From: Benincasa hispida
Lineage: Eukaryota > Streptophyta > Magnoliopsida > Cucurbitales > Cucurbitaceae
Assembly: GCF_009727055.1 (NCBI RefSeq)
Contig: NC_052354.1
Coordinates: 39,638,748 to 39,702,747 of the forward strand
DNA: 64,000 nucleotides
Reading direction: 5' to 3'
Shown: positions 33,245 to 45,500 of the stretch, one piece after another
Layout: every line of letters begins with the position of its first letter
Numbering within the stretch: the stretch's first letter is position 1
Translations under genes and position numbers: made by a program
The notes under the pieces: model-generated
Databases searched by the model: none
What the model saw: the letters and a program-made list of their open reading frames with translations, nothing else
Told to the model about the DNA's origin: nothing

Positions 33245-35307
33245 TGAAGGAACTCTTATCGAAGAGAATCCATGAGTGGAAGCACGATCGATCCAAATCC
33301 ATTGTGAAAGAATTAAAGGCATTCATAAACATACAAACTAGTTATGCATCTTCTAACAATTACAACATGCTTTCAAAATTAAATACAAAAGGAACGAGAG
33401 ACATACCTTTGAAGAACTCTTCTTCTACTGATTTCTCTCTCTTGTGAAGAACTTGGACAACAATCTCTCACTCTCACCAAGATCGCCTACTCAATCGTTT
33501 AGTGGTCACGAACAATCTTCTCCACGAATAAAAACCCTCTTAGACACCACCACTCAAAAACCTTGATATTTTTGGAGTGAGAATCCAAGAGGTGTGGGCT
33601 CTGTTATGAATTTGGTAAAGGGATGGAGGAAACAAGGATCGAACCAAATGACCAAGCAAATGGGAGAATGTACTGTCTATCATGTAGACTTTATGTGCTT
33701 GATCATTTAGTAAAACTCAGCAGGTACACGATCGTTTAGTAAATCGCTTTACACGATCGTTTAGTAAAAAGCGTGTTACACGATCGTATAGGCTCTCACC
33801 TAGAAGGCTATCGTATAGTCTCTAGTCAGCTAAACGATTAGTAATGCTCTTAATGAAGTGATCCCTTTCAGAATGAAAACATTTTTCATTTTATCCTTCA
33901 TTTATGAAAACTGAACATAACCTCTCACTTTCACGCACGGTTAAAGAAGAAACTATCCACAATTATCATATAATTATTTTAATTATAAATAAATATAACA
34001 ACTAACTTGTCATATTATATTTATAACCTATAGTTTTAATATCACATCATATGTAATATTTAAACCATAGTCCTTTTCTCCATTACTTGATATAAATCAT
34101 ATTTATAGCAAATTCCTCCAATTAATGTATCTCATACATCATATCAATTATATCACATATAATTGAACCAATTTAATCATATCATATATAATCAAACTTC
34201 CTTTTGTTAATTTGAACACTTCAAACTAATTCCCAACTTGAATCCATTGAGCTACCAAGGGGACCTTATGGACCAATAGCTTGAAGCTCCAACGGTACGT
34301 GGATAGCTTACTAAACTCTTTAATCACGAGATCCACCATCCATTAACTTTCGGGCATTCCACTAAAGACCGACAGCTACACTCTTCTCACTACATATATA
34401 TTTATGTGTCCATTAGATATAACTAGTCAACAGTATGATAACTCTTCATAGATCGCTAGTAAGTATAGCTTGGCCAATTTACCATTTTGCCCCTATAGTT
34501 ACATCTAACTCCTTAAGTACCACTGATTTCTCTGATGAACAATACATCATAGTCCTACTATGAGTGGACACCTCTCAGGCCTTGAGAATGTGTGTGGCGC
34601 TACATCATTCAAGCCCCAGAATCAGTTCTTAAGGGAGCNNNNNNNNNNNNNNNNNNNNNNNNNNNNNNNNNNNNNNNNNNNNNNNNNNNNNNNNNNNNNN
34701 NNNNNNNNNNNNNNNNNNNNNNNNNNNNNNNNNNNNNNNNNNNNNNNNNNNNNNNNNNNNNNNNNNNNNNNAATGGCCTCATAAGTAGGAGTTCCCAACT
34801 CACTCAGGATTAAGGTCATGTTGCCTATGGTCATTATAGTGAAATGAAAGTCTCTGTCATGAACGACGTTATATAACGAGACTAAACACTTCGTGGTCCG
34901 GTCTTATACAAACTCCTTTGTATAAGACACCCCTGCTCGCATGTCTTTACATGAATGATCAGGATCAAAATATTTGTAGTATGTCACAGCACTTGTAACT
35001 ATCTACAAAGTGGGTCGTATCTATAGTGTCACCAGGATAAGGTTTCCCTCCTATATCTATATACTACAGACCATTTAGGTTATCACTTAAGGGATGATCC
35101 ACTTATATGTCTCCACATACATGTTTAAGTTACAATGACAACCAGGGATCTTAGTTTAATTGTTTGTGGTAAATGCAAATAGAATATCTCATATTTAATA
35201 GACAATAGTGAAGAAAATATCTCATATTATTACATAACAAGTGTTTGTTCATACAGGTGTTTACAAACTACAAGACCCTACGAAAGTTTAAGGCATCAAC
35301 CCCAACA
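33245..35307 (-). mobile_element. 5' LTR of Copia element F
   Basis: On the minus strand it starts TGTTGGGGTTGATGCC at 35307 and ends AGTTCCTTCA at 33245, homologous to 24163-26313. It includes an N gap (34639-34771, 133 N). The short-word repeats (CACGATCGTTTAG type) lie at 33690-33840. Confidence 0.85.
34639..34771. other. Assembly gap (133 N)
   Basis: The gap lies inside the 5' LTR of element F. The other LTR (about 25630-25785) shows what the missing bases should resemble. Confidence 0.99.
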
Positions 35308-35820
35308 AGAGGTACATTTGATGTTGGTCTTGTTTATGGGAATGACACAAAGTGTTCGATGACTGGTTATTCTGATTCTGACTATGTTGGAGATATTAAC
35401 AGTAGGAGACTTATGATTGTCTATGTGTTCACTCTGGGTGGTTCATTATTAGTTGGAAGGTAACCTTACAACCCACAATTACTTTGTCTACTACTGAAGC
35501 AGAGTACATGGCCTTGACAAAGCTGCTAAAAAGGGAATATGGCTGAGGGGGTTACTTGGTGATCTTGGTTTGCATCATGACTAAGCTATTGTATATTGTG
35601 ATAGTTTAAGTGTAATATGCCTAGCCAAGGATGAATTCATCATGAAAGAACTAAGCACATCGATGCAAGATATCACTTCTTAAGAGGTTAGTGGAAAGTT
35701 AAAGTGATGAAAATTGATACTGCTGATAACCCTATTGATATGTTCACCAAACTGATTCCACAAGGCAAGTCCCGACATTGTTTGGACTTGCTGAATGTTT
35801 TGAATTGTTAGTGGTTCCCT
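35308..35820 (+). pseudogene. Copia RNase H, 3' part of element D
   Basis: Continues 22839-24162 after element F. It encodes RGTFDVGLVYGNDTKC, GYSDSDYVGDINSRR (RNase H Asp), then in shifted frames the STTEAEYMAL-type active site near 35490-35510 and KHIDARYHF near 35655. It ends with VMKIDTADNPIDMFTK and a DLLNVLNC tail near 35810. Frameshifted and inactive. The first four bases (GAGG) repeat those before 24163, the remnant of the target duplication. Confidence 0.85.
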
Positions 35821-35933
35821 TTGTGGGACACTTTAAGGCATGAAGGAGTAGTCTGAGTACGTCTAGCAATGTTTTTTATGTTGCATCTGATACATCTGTT
35901 ATCTGGGAGAAAATTCAAGTCAAGGTGTAGATT

Positions 35934-36290
35934 TGTTGGAATGCCTTGAATTTGTTCATTGGAGCTTTGAACAACCAAGTACGGGGGTCCTACCGAGGTC
36001 TAGGGGCGGTGCAACCTAGTGGGGGTTTGGGGGCAACGCCCACGAAACCTATTTAGAATTTGTATTTAGCATATTACTTATTTGTAGTTATTTACGATTA
36101 TGACCCTAGAGTTTAGAGTAGTGCGTTATATAAACTCTTTAACCCTAGAGGTGCCATTTGTGTATTCAGAAAACATTCTCTCTAGTGATATTGTTCTCCC
36201 TTTGTCCCGTGGACGTAACTTGCATACCATTAGTGAACCACGTATATATGTGTGTTGATTTTTCTTTTACGTTTTTTATTTTTTAATTTT
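35934..36290 (+). mobile_element. 3' LTR of element D
   Basis: It starts TGTTGGAATGCC after the polypurine-like tract CAAGTCAAGGTGTAGATT. It contains the GGGGGTTTGGGGGCAACG block and CTCTAGTGATATTG, typical of short Tork-type Copia LTRs. The 3' end is not fixed; I place it near the end of the CCACGTATATATGTG segment. Confidence 0.65.
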
Positions 36291-36299
36291 TGATTTTGT

Positions 36300-37522
36300 A
36301 ACATGTTAAAAAAAAATTAGGCGCTTTTCAATTCTCATATATTTTTGTAGCTCTATACCACAATTTGACTTATTTGATTTTGGACTTGGGAACTATTATT
36401 TTATGACTCAATTTGACTAAACTCTAGGCCTACCTAATCAAATAACCATAATGAAGACATGTGACAATACTTAGAAATTATCATGGTCCTATTCAAATTA
36501 ATTTATAACACATATCAATTTATCAAACTTAATTATAAATTCAATAATATGTATTATGTCATTAACTGAAAACTAACGTCTCATTTTTAGTTAGGGCAAA
36601 TTTAAAATGTCTGTTTGTGATTAGAACCTACTTCACACTTTGAAATTATTTATTTTTAAAAGGTAACTTTAAGTGTTTTTCTATTTTTTTATTTAGGAAC
36701 AATAAAAATGTCATAGTGATAAAAAAGCTGGAATATTTGTACCGCTATGCCGCTATATCTTTTCCTAATAATGAAAAAACCACAAAAATGGAGAAACATC
36801 CTAATCTTTTATCCTTTAGTATTAATTTCTCCTCGTGCTTTAGGTAATTCTTGCTCAAGAGTAAAATAAGAATATAAATGACAAGCTTCCAAAGTAGCTA
36901 AGGTAAACCAAATGCACAAAACAGCCAATGTTAAATAATACCCTACTTTTCTGTAGGAAAAGTGGAAATTATTTGACGTATTAGTTCAAACGCTTGGGTG
37001 CGGCTACTACACATGGCTCTATATTTTAATATCACATTTGTATTGTATATAGCTCATTGTATTTATTGTCAACTCCCCAACTGTGACAATGAATACTTAA
37101 ATTTTATTCATATTTTCATTTTTAAAAAAATATGGTCCAAAATTAAGATGCAAAAGATACATCGTCTGTTTCAAAATAATAATAACAATAATACATCCTC
37201 GTCAAATTGAACTTAGTTTTATGGTAAATTGACATGTAATATACGTTCTTCTTAACTTAGATCAAAGTTTGGTTTAAAAAATAGAAAAAGTTGCACCGAT
37301 TTTCATGTATTCTTTTCCCATCACAGAGTATGTATATATATTTTAAAAGAAAAATTTGTCATGTGACAACTTGTGATTGGATACATGATTAAGCTGCACA
37401 AAATGAGTACAATCTAAGATGCCACCAAAGTATTTTTCGAGTGCATCATAGGGTTACACTAATTTTTGTGCATCTCACTCAATTATTTAATCATGATTTG
37501 TCATGTGATAAATTAATACTTC

Positions 37523-37593
<71 letters not shown>

Positions 37594-38040
37594 TGATTTT
37601 GAATTTGATGCAAATGCACCTAAGAATTTATTACCGGTAAAAAATTAAAAAAAATTGCTAGGTAAAGTTCATTAATGAAAAAACACACATATTGTTAAAA
37701 AGGAATATTGAAAGCCTAACGACTAAAAGGAAAATAAATATGAAAGTTTAGGTCAAATAATGCCTTTTTTTTTTTTTTTTTTGTATAGTTGGTATGGGGA
37801 GATTCAAATGAGCTCTCGTAATTATTAGTATATTCGCATGTCAATTGAATTATGTTTACCGTGACAGACAAAATAAGAATTGATAGAACTGTACGGAAAA
37901 AATATTTTCGAAAAATTAGATACTTTTCTTTTGTAAAAAAAATACAAACTTCTTCAAACAATTTAATCACGTTTTTTAATAAAATAAAAATAGAAATATG
38001 GAGACTCAAAATGGGTTGTTTTTAAATATATGAAAATAAA
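36300..38040. other. AT-rich host intergenic DNA
   Basis: No gene, exon or element terminus is recognised apart from the trinucleotide repeat listed separately. Short ORFs are chance frames with no domain. Confidence 0.6.
37522..37591. repeat. (ATT)n microsatellite
   Basis: About 23 ATT units with one phase break near 37574. Confidence 0.95.
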
Positions 38041-38170
38041 TTAACTTATTTATAAATATAGTAAAATGTTATTGTCTATCAAACAGTAATAGACAATGAT
38101 AGTCATCTATTAGTAACTATCATTGTCTATCGCAATGAGATTTTTCTATATTTAAAAATATATTCAATAA
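38041..38170. mobile_element. Small hairpin MITE
   Basis: Perfect 15-bp arms ATAGACAATGATAGT (38089-38103) and the inverse at 38116-38130, with a 12-base loop, set inside weaker outer arms (TATAAATATAG against CTATATTTA). It resembles the 'tctatcagtgatag' hairpin MITEs that I recall from cucurbit genomes. Confidence 0.55.
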
Positions 38171-38832
38171 TTTTGTTATTTAAAACAATTGTCCAACTAA
38201 AAATATATTTTTAGTAATTAACTTACCGTTTTATACCTCATATGTTATAAGTTTTTTTTTTTAAAAAAAAAAAAAAAAAGTTTATAAAATTATTATTTTT
38301 TTATCCATCTTCGTAGTCGTTTTAGAAATAATAAAAATTAGTTCTCAAAAACTTAATTTTTTTCTCTAAAATTTGACTAAAAATTTAAATCCTTAACAAA
38401 AATGAAAATCATAACTAAAAAATAAATAAATAAATACAAATAAATTTCATAAATAGAACTCCAAAAATTAAGTCGTTTCTAAATGGGGCCTAAATTATAA
38501 ATTTGATCATTGTATTTTGGACTTGATAGCAAGATCTATTTAGTTTATTTTAATTATAATTATTTAGGCTTCATCTGATAAGCATATAATTTTTTTTTTT
38601 TTGAATTTGTTGTTTAAAAATTAAGCTTATTAAACACCTAGTTACAATCCAAAAGTTTATACGTTTTGTTATCTATTTTCTATTAACGTTGTCAAAACCT
38701 TAGTCAAGCTTTAATTTTAAAATTTATGCTTATTTTCTCCAAACCTCTAAACTATGGTTCTCACAATTAGGGAAGACAAACTTGAATTCCTAGTCAAATT
38801 ATAAAAACGAAAATAAATTTTTGAAAACCACG

Positions 38833-39144
38833 ACCTCTTTTGGTAACCATTTTATTTTTTGTTTTTGGTTTTTTAAAATTAAGCCTATTTCCTCATATTT
38901 TCTTACAATGATTTGCATTTTTTTAAATACAAGAGTTGAATCCTTATTCCTTAGCCAAATTCCAAAAACATAAACAAATTTTTAAAAACTACTTTTTCTT
39001 TTAGTTTTAAATTTTGGCTTGATTTTTGAAAATATGGGTAAAAGGTGGATAAGAAAGCAAGAAATTTAGAGGTGGAAGAGGTGTTTATAGTCTTAATTTG
39101 AAAAAATTAAAAACCAAAAAAACAAATTGTTATCAAATGGGGCC
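38833..39144. mobile_element. Palindromic 300-bp MITE (TTTGGTAACC family)
   Basis: The left end CCTCTTTTGGTAACCATTTT and right end TTATCAAATGGGG are inverted copies. The inner parts also pair (TTTTTGGTTTTTTAAAATT against AAAATTAAAAACC). Other copies: 44178-44600, 45950-46257 and 47090-47620. Confidence 0.65.
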
Positions 39145-39199
39145 GTACATTTTTTAGTTTTCAAAATTTTATTAGTTTTTATAAAATATTAATGAAAAG

Positions 39200-39862
39200 C
39201 TATGAAGCAGAGACACGGATACAGATACGATATATAGATACAATAGGATACGACGATATGCCAATTTCTAAAAAACTAGGATATTAATATGTTGAAGATA
39301 CGTTTTTTTTCTTAAAACAATGTAGGATATAAATGAACTTAGCATAAAAGTTAATGACAATAGTACAAATACAACATATATACTGAAATACAATACAAAA
39401 AGTAACATCTAAGATGTTGAAGTCAAATAGTCAATAAAATACAATAGAAAAACGACTCATATTGATCAAAGAAGAAGAAAAAGAATGGAGGGAGAAATAT
39501 GAAAATAAATGAATAACTTCTTCATTGAATTGTGGAAGATGTTCAAGTGGATTATATTTTAGTATACTTTGTAGAGACTCAAATGTGAAGATGAAAATTA
39601 TATTTTTAGGGTTCGATTTTTATTATCTTTTTCCCTTTTAGTTTTAGACTCAAGTAATGAGTTTTTTAAATAGGCTACCTAGTTTTAAATTGAGAAATAT
39701 TTAATGACTTGTTTATTTTTTTTTCTTTAAAAAAAAAGGTAAGTGTAAAAATAGATACGTCAAATCACATGTCATATACATATCTGTGAAGTACGTAAAA
39801 GTATCCGTATTTGATACGTGTCTCGGATTCTTTGTCTCACATGAAGTATCTATGCTTCATAG
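39200..39862. mobile_element. hAT-like non-autonomous element
   Basis: 663 bp with 10-bp perfect terminal inverted repeats CTATGAAGCA / TGCTTCATAG. Imperfect extension includes AGACACGGATACAGATACG on the left and GTATCAAATACGGATAC read on the other strand of the right. Flanking 8-bp direct repeats are ATGAAAAG (39192-39199) and ATGGAAAG (39863-39870), one substitution apart. An 8-bp duplication is the hAT hallmark. No transposase frame is present. Confidence 0.75.
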
Positions 39863-39870
39863 ATGGAAAG

Positions 39871-41955
39871 TTAATAGTAAAACAAAGAAATTTATTGGTG
39901 AAATGAATGCAATGTTTATTACAAACTTATTTTCAAACACAAATAGTAAAAAACCAAATATTTAACATATATGGTCGTAGTTTTTATTTTTAGAATTTGT
40001 CCAAATGTTAAACATTTCTATTACAAAGATGAAAATCATAATTGAAAAATTAAAGCATAACAAACATAAATTTAAAAAAAAAAATAATAATAATAACAAA
40101 ATCGTTATCCAACAAGACCATCTCACCATTTATATTTTTATATCATCGATACTTGTCATTAACAAGCTAATATATGATATTACATGTCCCAACTATCTTC
40201 ATCTCTCCGAATTTGACACCAACTTAACAGGGTGATTTAGAAAAGATGTGATTTGCCCACAAATAAGTTGTCACATCGCTCTCCTAATAATATTAATGAC
40301 AACAAAGACCTTAAATCATAATCCAAACTTCCAAAATTTCAAAGATTAAAACGATTCATAACTAAATCTATATTAAATCTAATCATATCCTCCGACCAAT
40401 AACATTAAAATTCCGAAAATCCAGCCGATTTTGTGTAACAAAATTTTCATTAAGGGTGTCTTTTGTTTAATTTGTATTTACTTTTCAAAATAAGTCATTT
40501 GAAAATTGAACTATTTGACGATTACTAAAAATAAATTTTGAAATATTTTCAAGGTATATTTTAAATTATTTTTATCAAAAGAATTTAAATAAAGTTCAAA
40601 GATTAGCAAGTAGTAAGTTGTTATTGCATGTTGTGTGAGTATAGTTTAGGAGCGTAATTGATATATATTCATTTTCCAAAAGTTCGAAGTTTAAATTTTT
40701 CATACTACTCCTCGCACTATATATAAAAAATAGAATTGTTGGGTATTAAAGAAGAAGATAACTCCAACTAAGAGACATTTACTCACAACAAGAATAAGGT
40801 TGTTTTTAAAATGTCTATTTTAGTATATGTAATTTGGACTTTTGTTTTTTTAGTCTTTGAAGGGATATGAGCTCAAAATGAGAAGATATCGATATTCACT
40901 CACTTGTTTATAAAAATTTATCGTCTTAAACATTATGATTATGACATTTTGTTTTGATCTTGACGTGCTTTGGAGAACATAGAAATGTGATTTGCACTAA
41001 GAACACACCTACAATAGTCCCACTAGGAATACATTCACCATAGGATATTGACATCTTATGGTGCATGTGTTGCAGTCGTATGCTTATACTTCTGATATTA
41101 CTCTATATTTGCAAAATTTAATACAAATTCTAAAATAATAATCTTTTAATAAAAGTTATGACTACAAAAATAAAAAAATCAAATGGTTATTAAACGGGAT
41201 CTAAATTTTTAATTTTATGTGTCTACTAGATCTGTGAACCAATACTATTTTTACAAATAGTTTTGACAATACAAGTTTTTTGCAAATATTTTTTTCAAAT
41301 AGTCCTATATACTTAAACCAAATATGAAATATATCATTTTTAATATACACTTAAAGTATAATACTGATATTAAAATTGTATATCACCATCCATTCAAAAT
41401 GTATTTCAATAATAACATTAGCGATTAGTAATATATAATCATTAATCCAAATTTCATTTCAAGAATAAAACATTAAATTATATTTAATTAATTATATCAA
41501 TACTCTTAGAGATCTAGTTGTTCAACTATATTAGTTGTGTATTAACAAACCATTCAAATGGTGTATTAATAGCTTAACAACATTTATTTAGAATGGTTAT
41601 GACAAAAAAAAATAGACTTGTGTCATTATGTGTTGATGATAATGTGTACTAGAAACACAATACTTAGAAACAAATGAACAACGGATTCAAACTAAATCCA
41701 CAATCAATAACAAATACATGAGTATTTTTTGACTAATAAATTAATGGAGTGATATGCCAAACATAAAGTATACACTAGATATATTATTGATATACTTGCT
41801 GATATAACAATGAAGGTAAAATTGAAACAATAAAAAACAAAAATCAAATTTCATATTTTTATCATTCTATTCTTCTTTTTGTTAAATTTGCAATTTTAAG
41901 AATGCTTCCCTTATAATTTTTGTAACTGCCAAAAAAAATTGAAATACTGTTATGG
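39871..41955. other. AT-rich host intergenic DNA
   Basis: No coding exon is recognised. A tRNA-B-box-like word (AGTTCGAAGTTTAAAT) near 40680 may be a very old SINE, too weak to call. Confidence 0.5.
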
Positions 41956-42135
41956 GATCGATAAATAAAGAACATAAAAGAACATAAAAGTAGAAAATCG
42001 ACACACAAATTTACATGGTTCACTAATAGTGTATTAACTACTTCTACGAAATAGGAGGATGAAACAATTTCATTAGAGAGAATAATACATAATTACAGAA
42101 TAAACAACGCACTTCTCTAAACTCTATGATCATAA
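41956..42135. mobile_element. Old retroelement LTR fragment
   Basis: The segment ATCGACACACAAATTTACAT, followed by GGTTCACTAATAG and ACTACTTCTACG, resembles the 'ttacgtggttcacc ... tacgtccacg' block found in many plant Copia LTRs. Termini are not visible. Confidence 0.35.
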
Positions 42136-42434
42136 ACGTAGATAATATAAAGATGACAATTACGTAAAGAATTTAAATTTCGACGACGTTACAAAAAATA
42201 TTTGTACTTAATCGTTCGAAACATCAAATAACATATTTAAGACATTTCAATAAATATCGAAATGATTACTTTTAAAAATGAGACGAATAAAACAAATCAA
42301 TTGAAAGTATAGGGATATGAAAATAACGTTTAAAGGTAATAATAAATAGGAAGCAAGTTGCGTGGAGGTTTCTCAACCAATGGAACATTACACCTTCCCT
42401 TTGAATAAGTCTACGTGAGTGTTGTGGCCAACAG

Positions 42435-42546
42435 CAATCATAAATAAAGGCAGCTGCAGGAAGCACATACCCCACTCCCCACATTTTGAATTATTTTGGA
42501 TATTCGCTTCACTAAATTTTTGAAGAAGAAGAAGAAGTAGTGGAAA
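42435..42546 (+). promoter_or_regulatory. Putative core promoter and 5' UTR of the CASP-like gene
   Basis: A TATA-like word CATAAATAAAGG (42439-42450) stands about 100 bases before the ATG, followed by a GAAGAAGAAGAAG-rich 5' leader. Spacing is plausible for a plant promoter; no transcript evidence is available here. Confidence 0.4.
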
Positions 42547-45500
42547 ATGGGGTTTGGGAATGTAAGAACCGAAGGGATTCTCAGATTTTGTGCCATTTTT
42601 TTGTTGGTTTTATCAGTTTGCTTGCTGGGTTTTGATAAGCAAACTACTCAAATCTTTCATATTGACAAGAAAGCCTCTTTTAGAAGTTTGCGTGCTCTCG
42701 TGTAAGCTCTTTCTCTCGTTCTTACTCTCCTTTCATTGATTCTTTCTCTTCATTTGTTGAGTTTTCATGCTTTTGTTTTGATGATTCTGAAAAGTAAAAA
42801 TTCGAACCTTTGACTTTTAATAAAAGCAAGGGAAGTAGAAAGATGAGATATTGCGGGTAGTTTTTTACCGTGTTGGATATATGAAAAATCTCATGGGTTT
42901 GATGTTTATCTAATATGGTATCATATAGTATCATATAACATGAAGTCCTAAGAGCCATTTAATCTAAAAAGATAAGGATTCAATCCCGGAATGATGATTT
43001 CAAAGAGACTATCTTGAGAGGGAGAAAAAAAAATTGCAATCAATGGGCATTTTGGCCCAAAAAAAAAACCCAACTTTGAGAGAACAAGTTGAAGATGTTA
43101 CATCGAAAAAAATAGAAACACTTGTTCTAATATAATTCATTTCGTGTTTATCTAATAGGAGTATATCTGAAATTGGTATACCATACAAATTTTTTAATCC
43201 ACATATCAGAAATACAATGGTTATTAGAGGGCATCCAGATTTTAATTGAATCATCAAACAATTATTTCAAAGCAACAACCCACCATGTCATATCTTCTTC
43301 AAATATATATTTTTTAGTTTGGTTTAGAATTTAGATAGAAATAAAAAAAAAAATTAGTTAAAAAATTATTGTGATATTAAACTTTTAATTTTAATTTTCT
43401 TCTAAATTTAGAGGTAAAATCTGACCAATCTCTAAAAGAAAAATACTCTACATCATTGACTCTGTTAATTATTTTGTTCTAATTGATAAAGTATTAGTAT
43501 ATTCCCTAAATTCAGATCAATAATTGTTATTATTTAGTACATGAGTTGAACATTATGTTTTATATTTAGTTAAGAGCAAATTACATTAATTCTAATTCCA
43601 ACACATTCTTATAATCCAATTGAGCTGCAATTAATTATCTTACCAATTCTAAACACCAAATTTAATGGTGTTTGTTGTTTGGCTTTCTACTTTTAAATTT
43701 TTATTTATAAATACAATGTTTTTTATTATATTTTTTTTCTTATTTTGGTGACAGAATAATTATATATGTGGATTCAATGGTAGCTGGCTACAATATTCTT
43801 CAAATCTGCAAATGTTGGATTTTTGCTCAGCCAAAAGGAATCTCCAAATTAGGGGGTCACTTTGATATATACTTATTTTGGCTTTCTTTCTTTCTTGATC
43901 AAGTATGTCTTCATTTCTCTTTACTACACTTCTAACTTTAATGAGTTAAGTACTCCAATTTTAAAAAAGAAAAAAAAAATCTTTAATGAGTTAAAAGATA
44001 TTTCACTTATTCAGTTTGGATTGACTTTTTTAGTGCTTAAAAAAAAATTTGTTCACTCAAAAACAATTTTTTAACACGTAAAAGATCAATCCAAACAAGT
44101 ATGTCCTAAGTTGGATAATTTGTGTTAAAATTATGTCTATGAATTGTAATTTTTCAAAAAAAAAAAAAATTAAAATTTCGTTTGGTAACCATTTGATTTT
44201 TAGTTTTTTGTTTGAAAATTTAACCTATAGACATTAATTTCACCTCTAAATTTCTTCATTTGTTATCTTTTTTTTCTTTTTTTTAATCAATGGTTTAAAA
44301 CCCCAAGCAAAAATTTGAAACTAAAAAAAGTATGCTTATAAAAACTTGTTTTTACTTTTGGAATTTGTCTAAGAATCTAACCATTGTACTTAAAAAAAAT
44401 ATGCAAATCATTGTAATTAAATATGGGAGAAAATAAGTTTAATTTTTTTTTTTTAAAAAAAAAAACGCATGCTTTGTTTGGTAACCATTTGGTTTTTTTG
44501 TTTTTGTTTTTTGAAATTTATGCCTATTTCATTTACATTTCTTACAATAATTTGCATCTTTTTTAAGGTTTTTTCATTTCTCAAAATTTAGTTTGATTTG
44601 CCAACAAGAGCGTAGCTCAATTGACATTGTACTTGTACTATCGATTTTAAGGTCTGAAGTTTGATTCTTCCATCCTACACTTTAATTACAATATCTTTGC
44701 AAAAGAAATAAATTTATCAAATGGAGTTCTAAGATGTCTAAACTAATAAAATTCAAAAGATCAAGGAGCTAATAAATTGATTTTTAGTTTTTGAGTTTAT
44801 TTGATCTTTTAATTTCTAACGTCCTTTTTTATCATCATACTTTCCATTTTTTTTTCATGGTAGTTTCTTCTGTATTTTCAAAATGTCTATATTTTTATGT
44901 TCGTACTTTAAAAGAAATCATTTTAACCCCTTCATTTTTATTATCATCTCATTTCCTTTTATCATAATTTTAACATGATACTTCATTCAATAAATTTCTT
45001 CAAATGTACCCATTAGAAATATATATTAAAGAGTTTCAGCTTCTATAAAATTTGTTGAATTTTACAAAAATAGACAAAATTTGTCACTTTCTAAAATATA
45101 TATGGACATAAACAAACATTATTTTAATTCTACACAAAATAAAATAAACAAAAGTGGAAAGTACATGAAATAAAGTAAGCTTTTTGAAAGTATAATAATC
45201 AAAGTAAAATTAAAGAAAAAAGTACACATAGTAAAATAATATTTAAATCTTTTATTTTACATATAAAATTAAAAAAACAAAAAAATGAAATTATAATAGC
45301 TCTAGTTTCCCTCATCAGGAGGGAGTAAATTAATGGACCTTCCCAACCTGTGTGATAATGAAGGAAAAGGACACTGACAAGTGCACTATCCAAAGAAACC
45401 ATGTGATGTAATTGCTAGACATTAGGAAACTTCTAGGTTAGGTTTTGACAATTTATGAAGATAAGCTTGTGGCAATCACATGTTTTAGTCTTTTCTTTTT

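Noticed and set aside
37716..38009. Minus-strand 97-residue hydrophobic ORF
   Set aside because: AT-rich chance frame with a Lys run from a poly-T tract; no family resemblance and no codon bias.
42272..42484. Minus-strand 70-residue ORF upstream of the CASP-like gene
   Set aside because: Lies in the presumed promoter, no recognisable domain and no splice or start context.
44605..44713. tRNA gene
   Set aside because: Only the A and B boxes resemble a tRNA; the cloverleaf arms cannot pair. Better explained as a SINE head.
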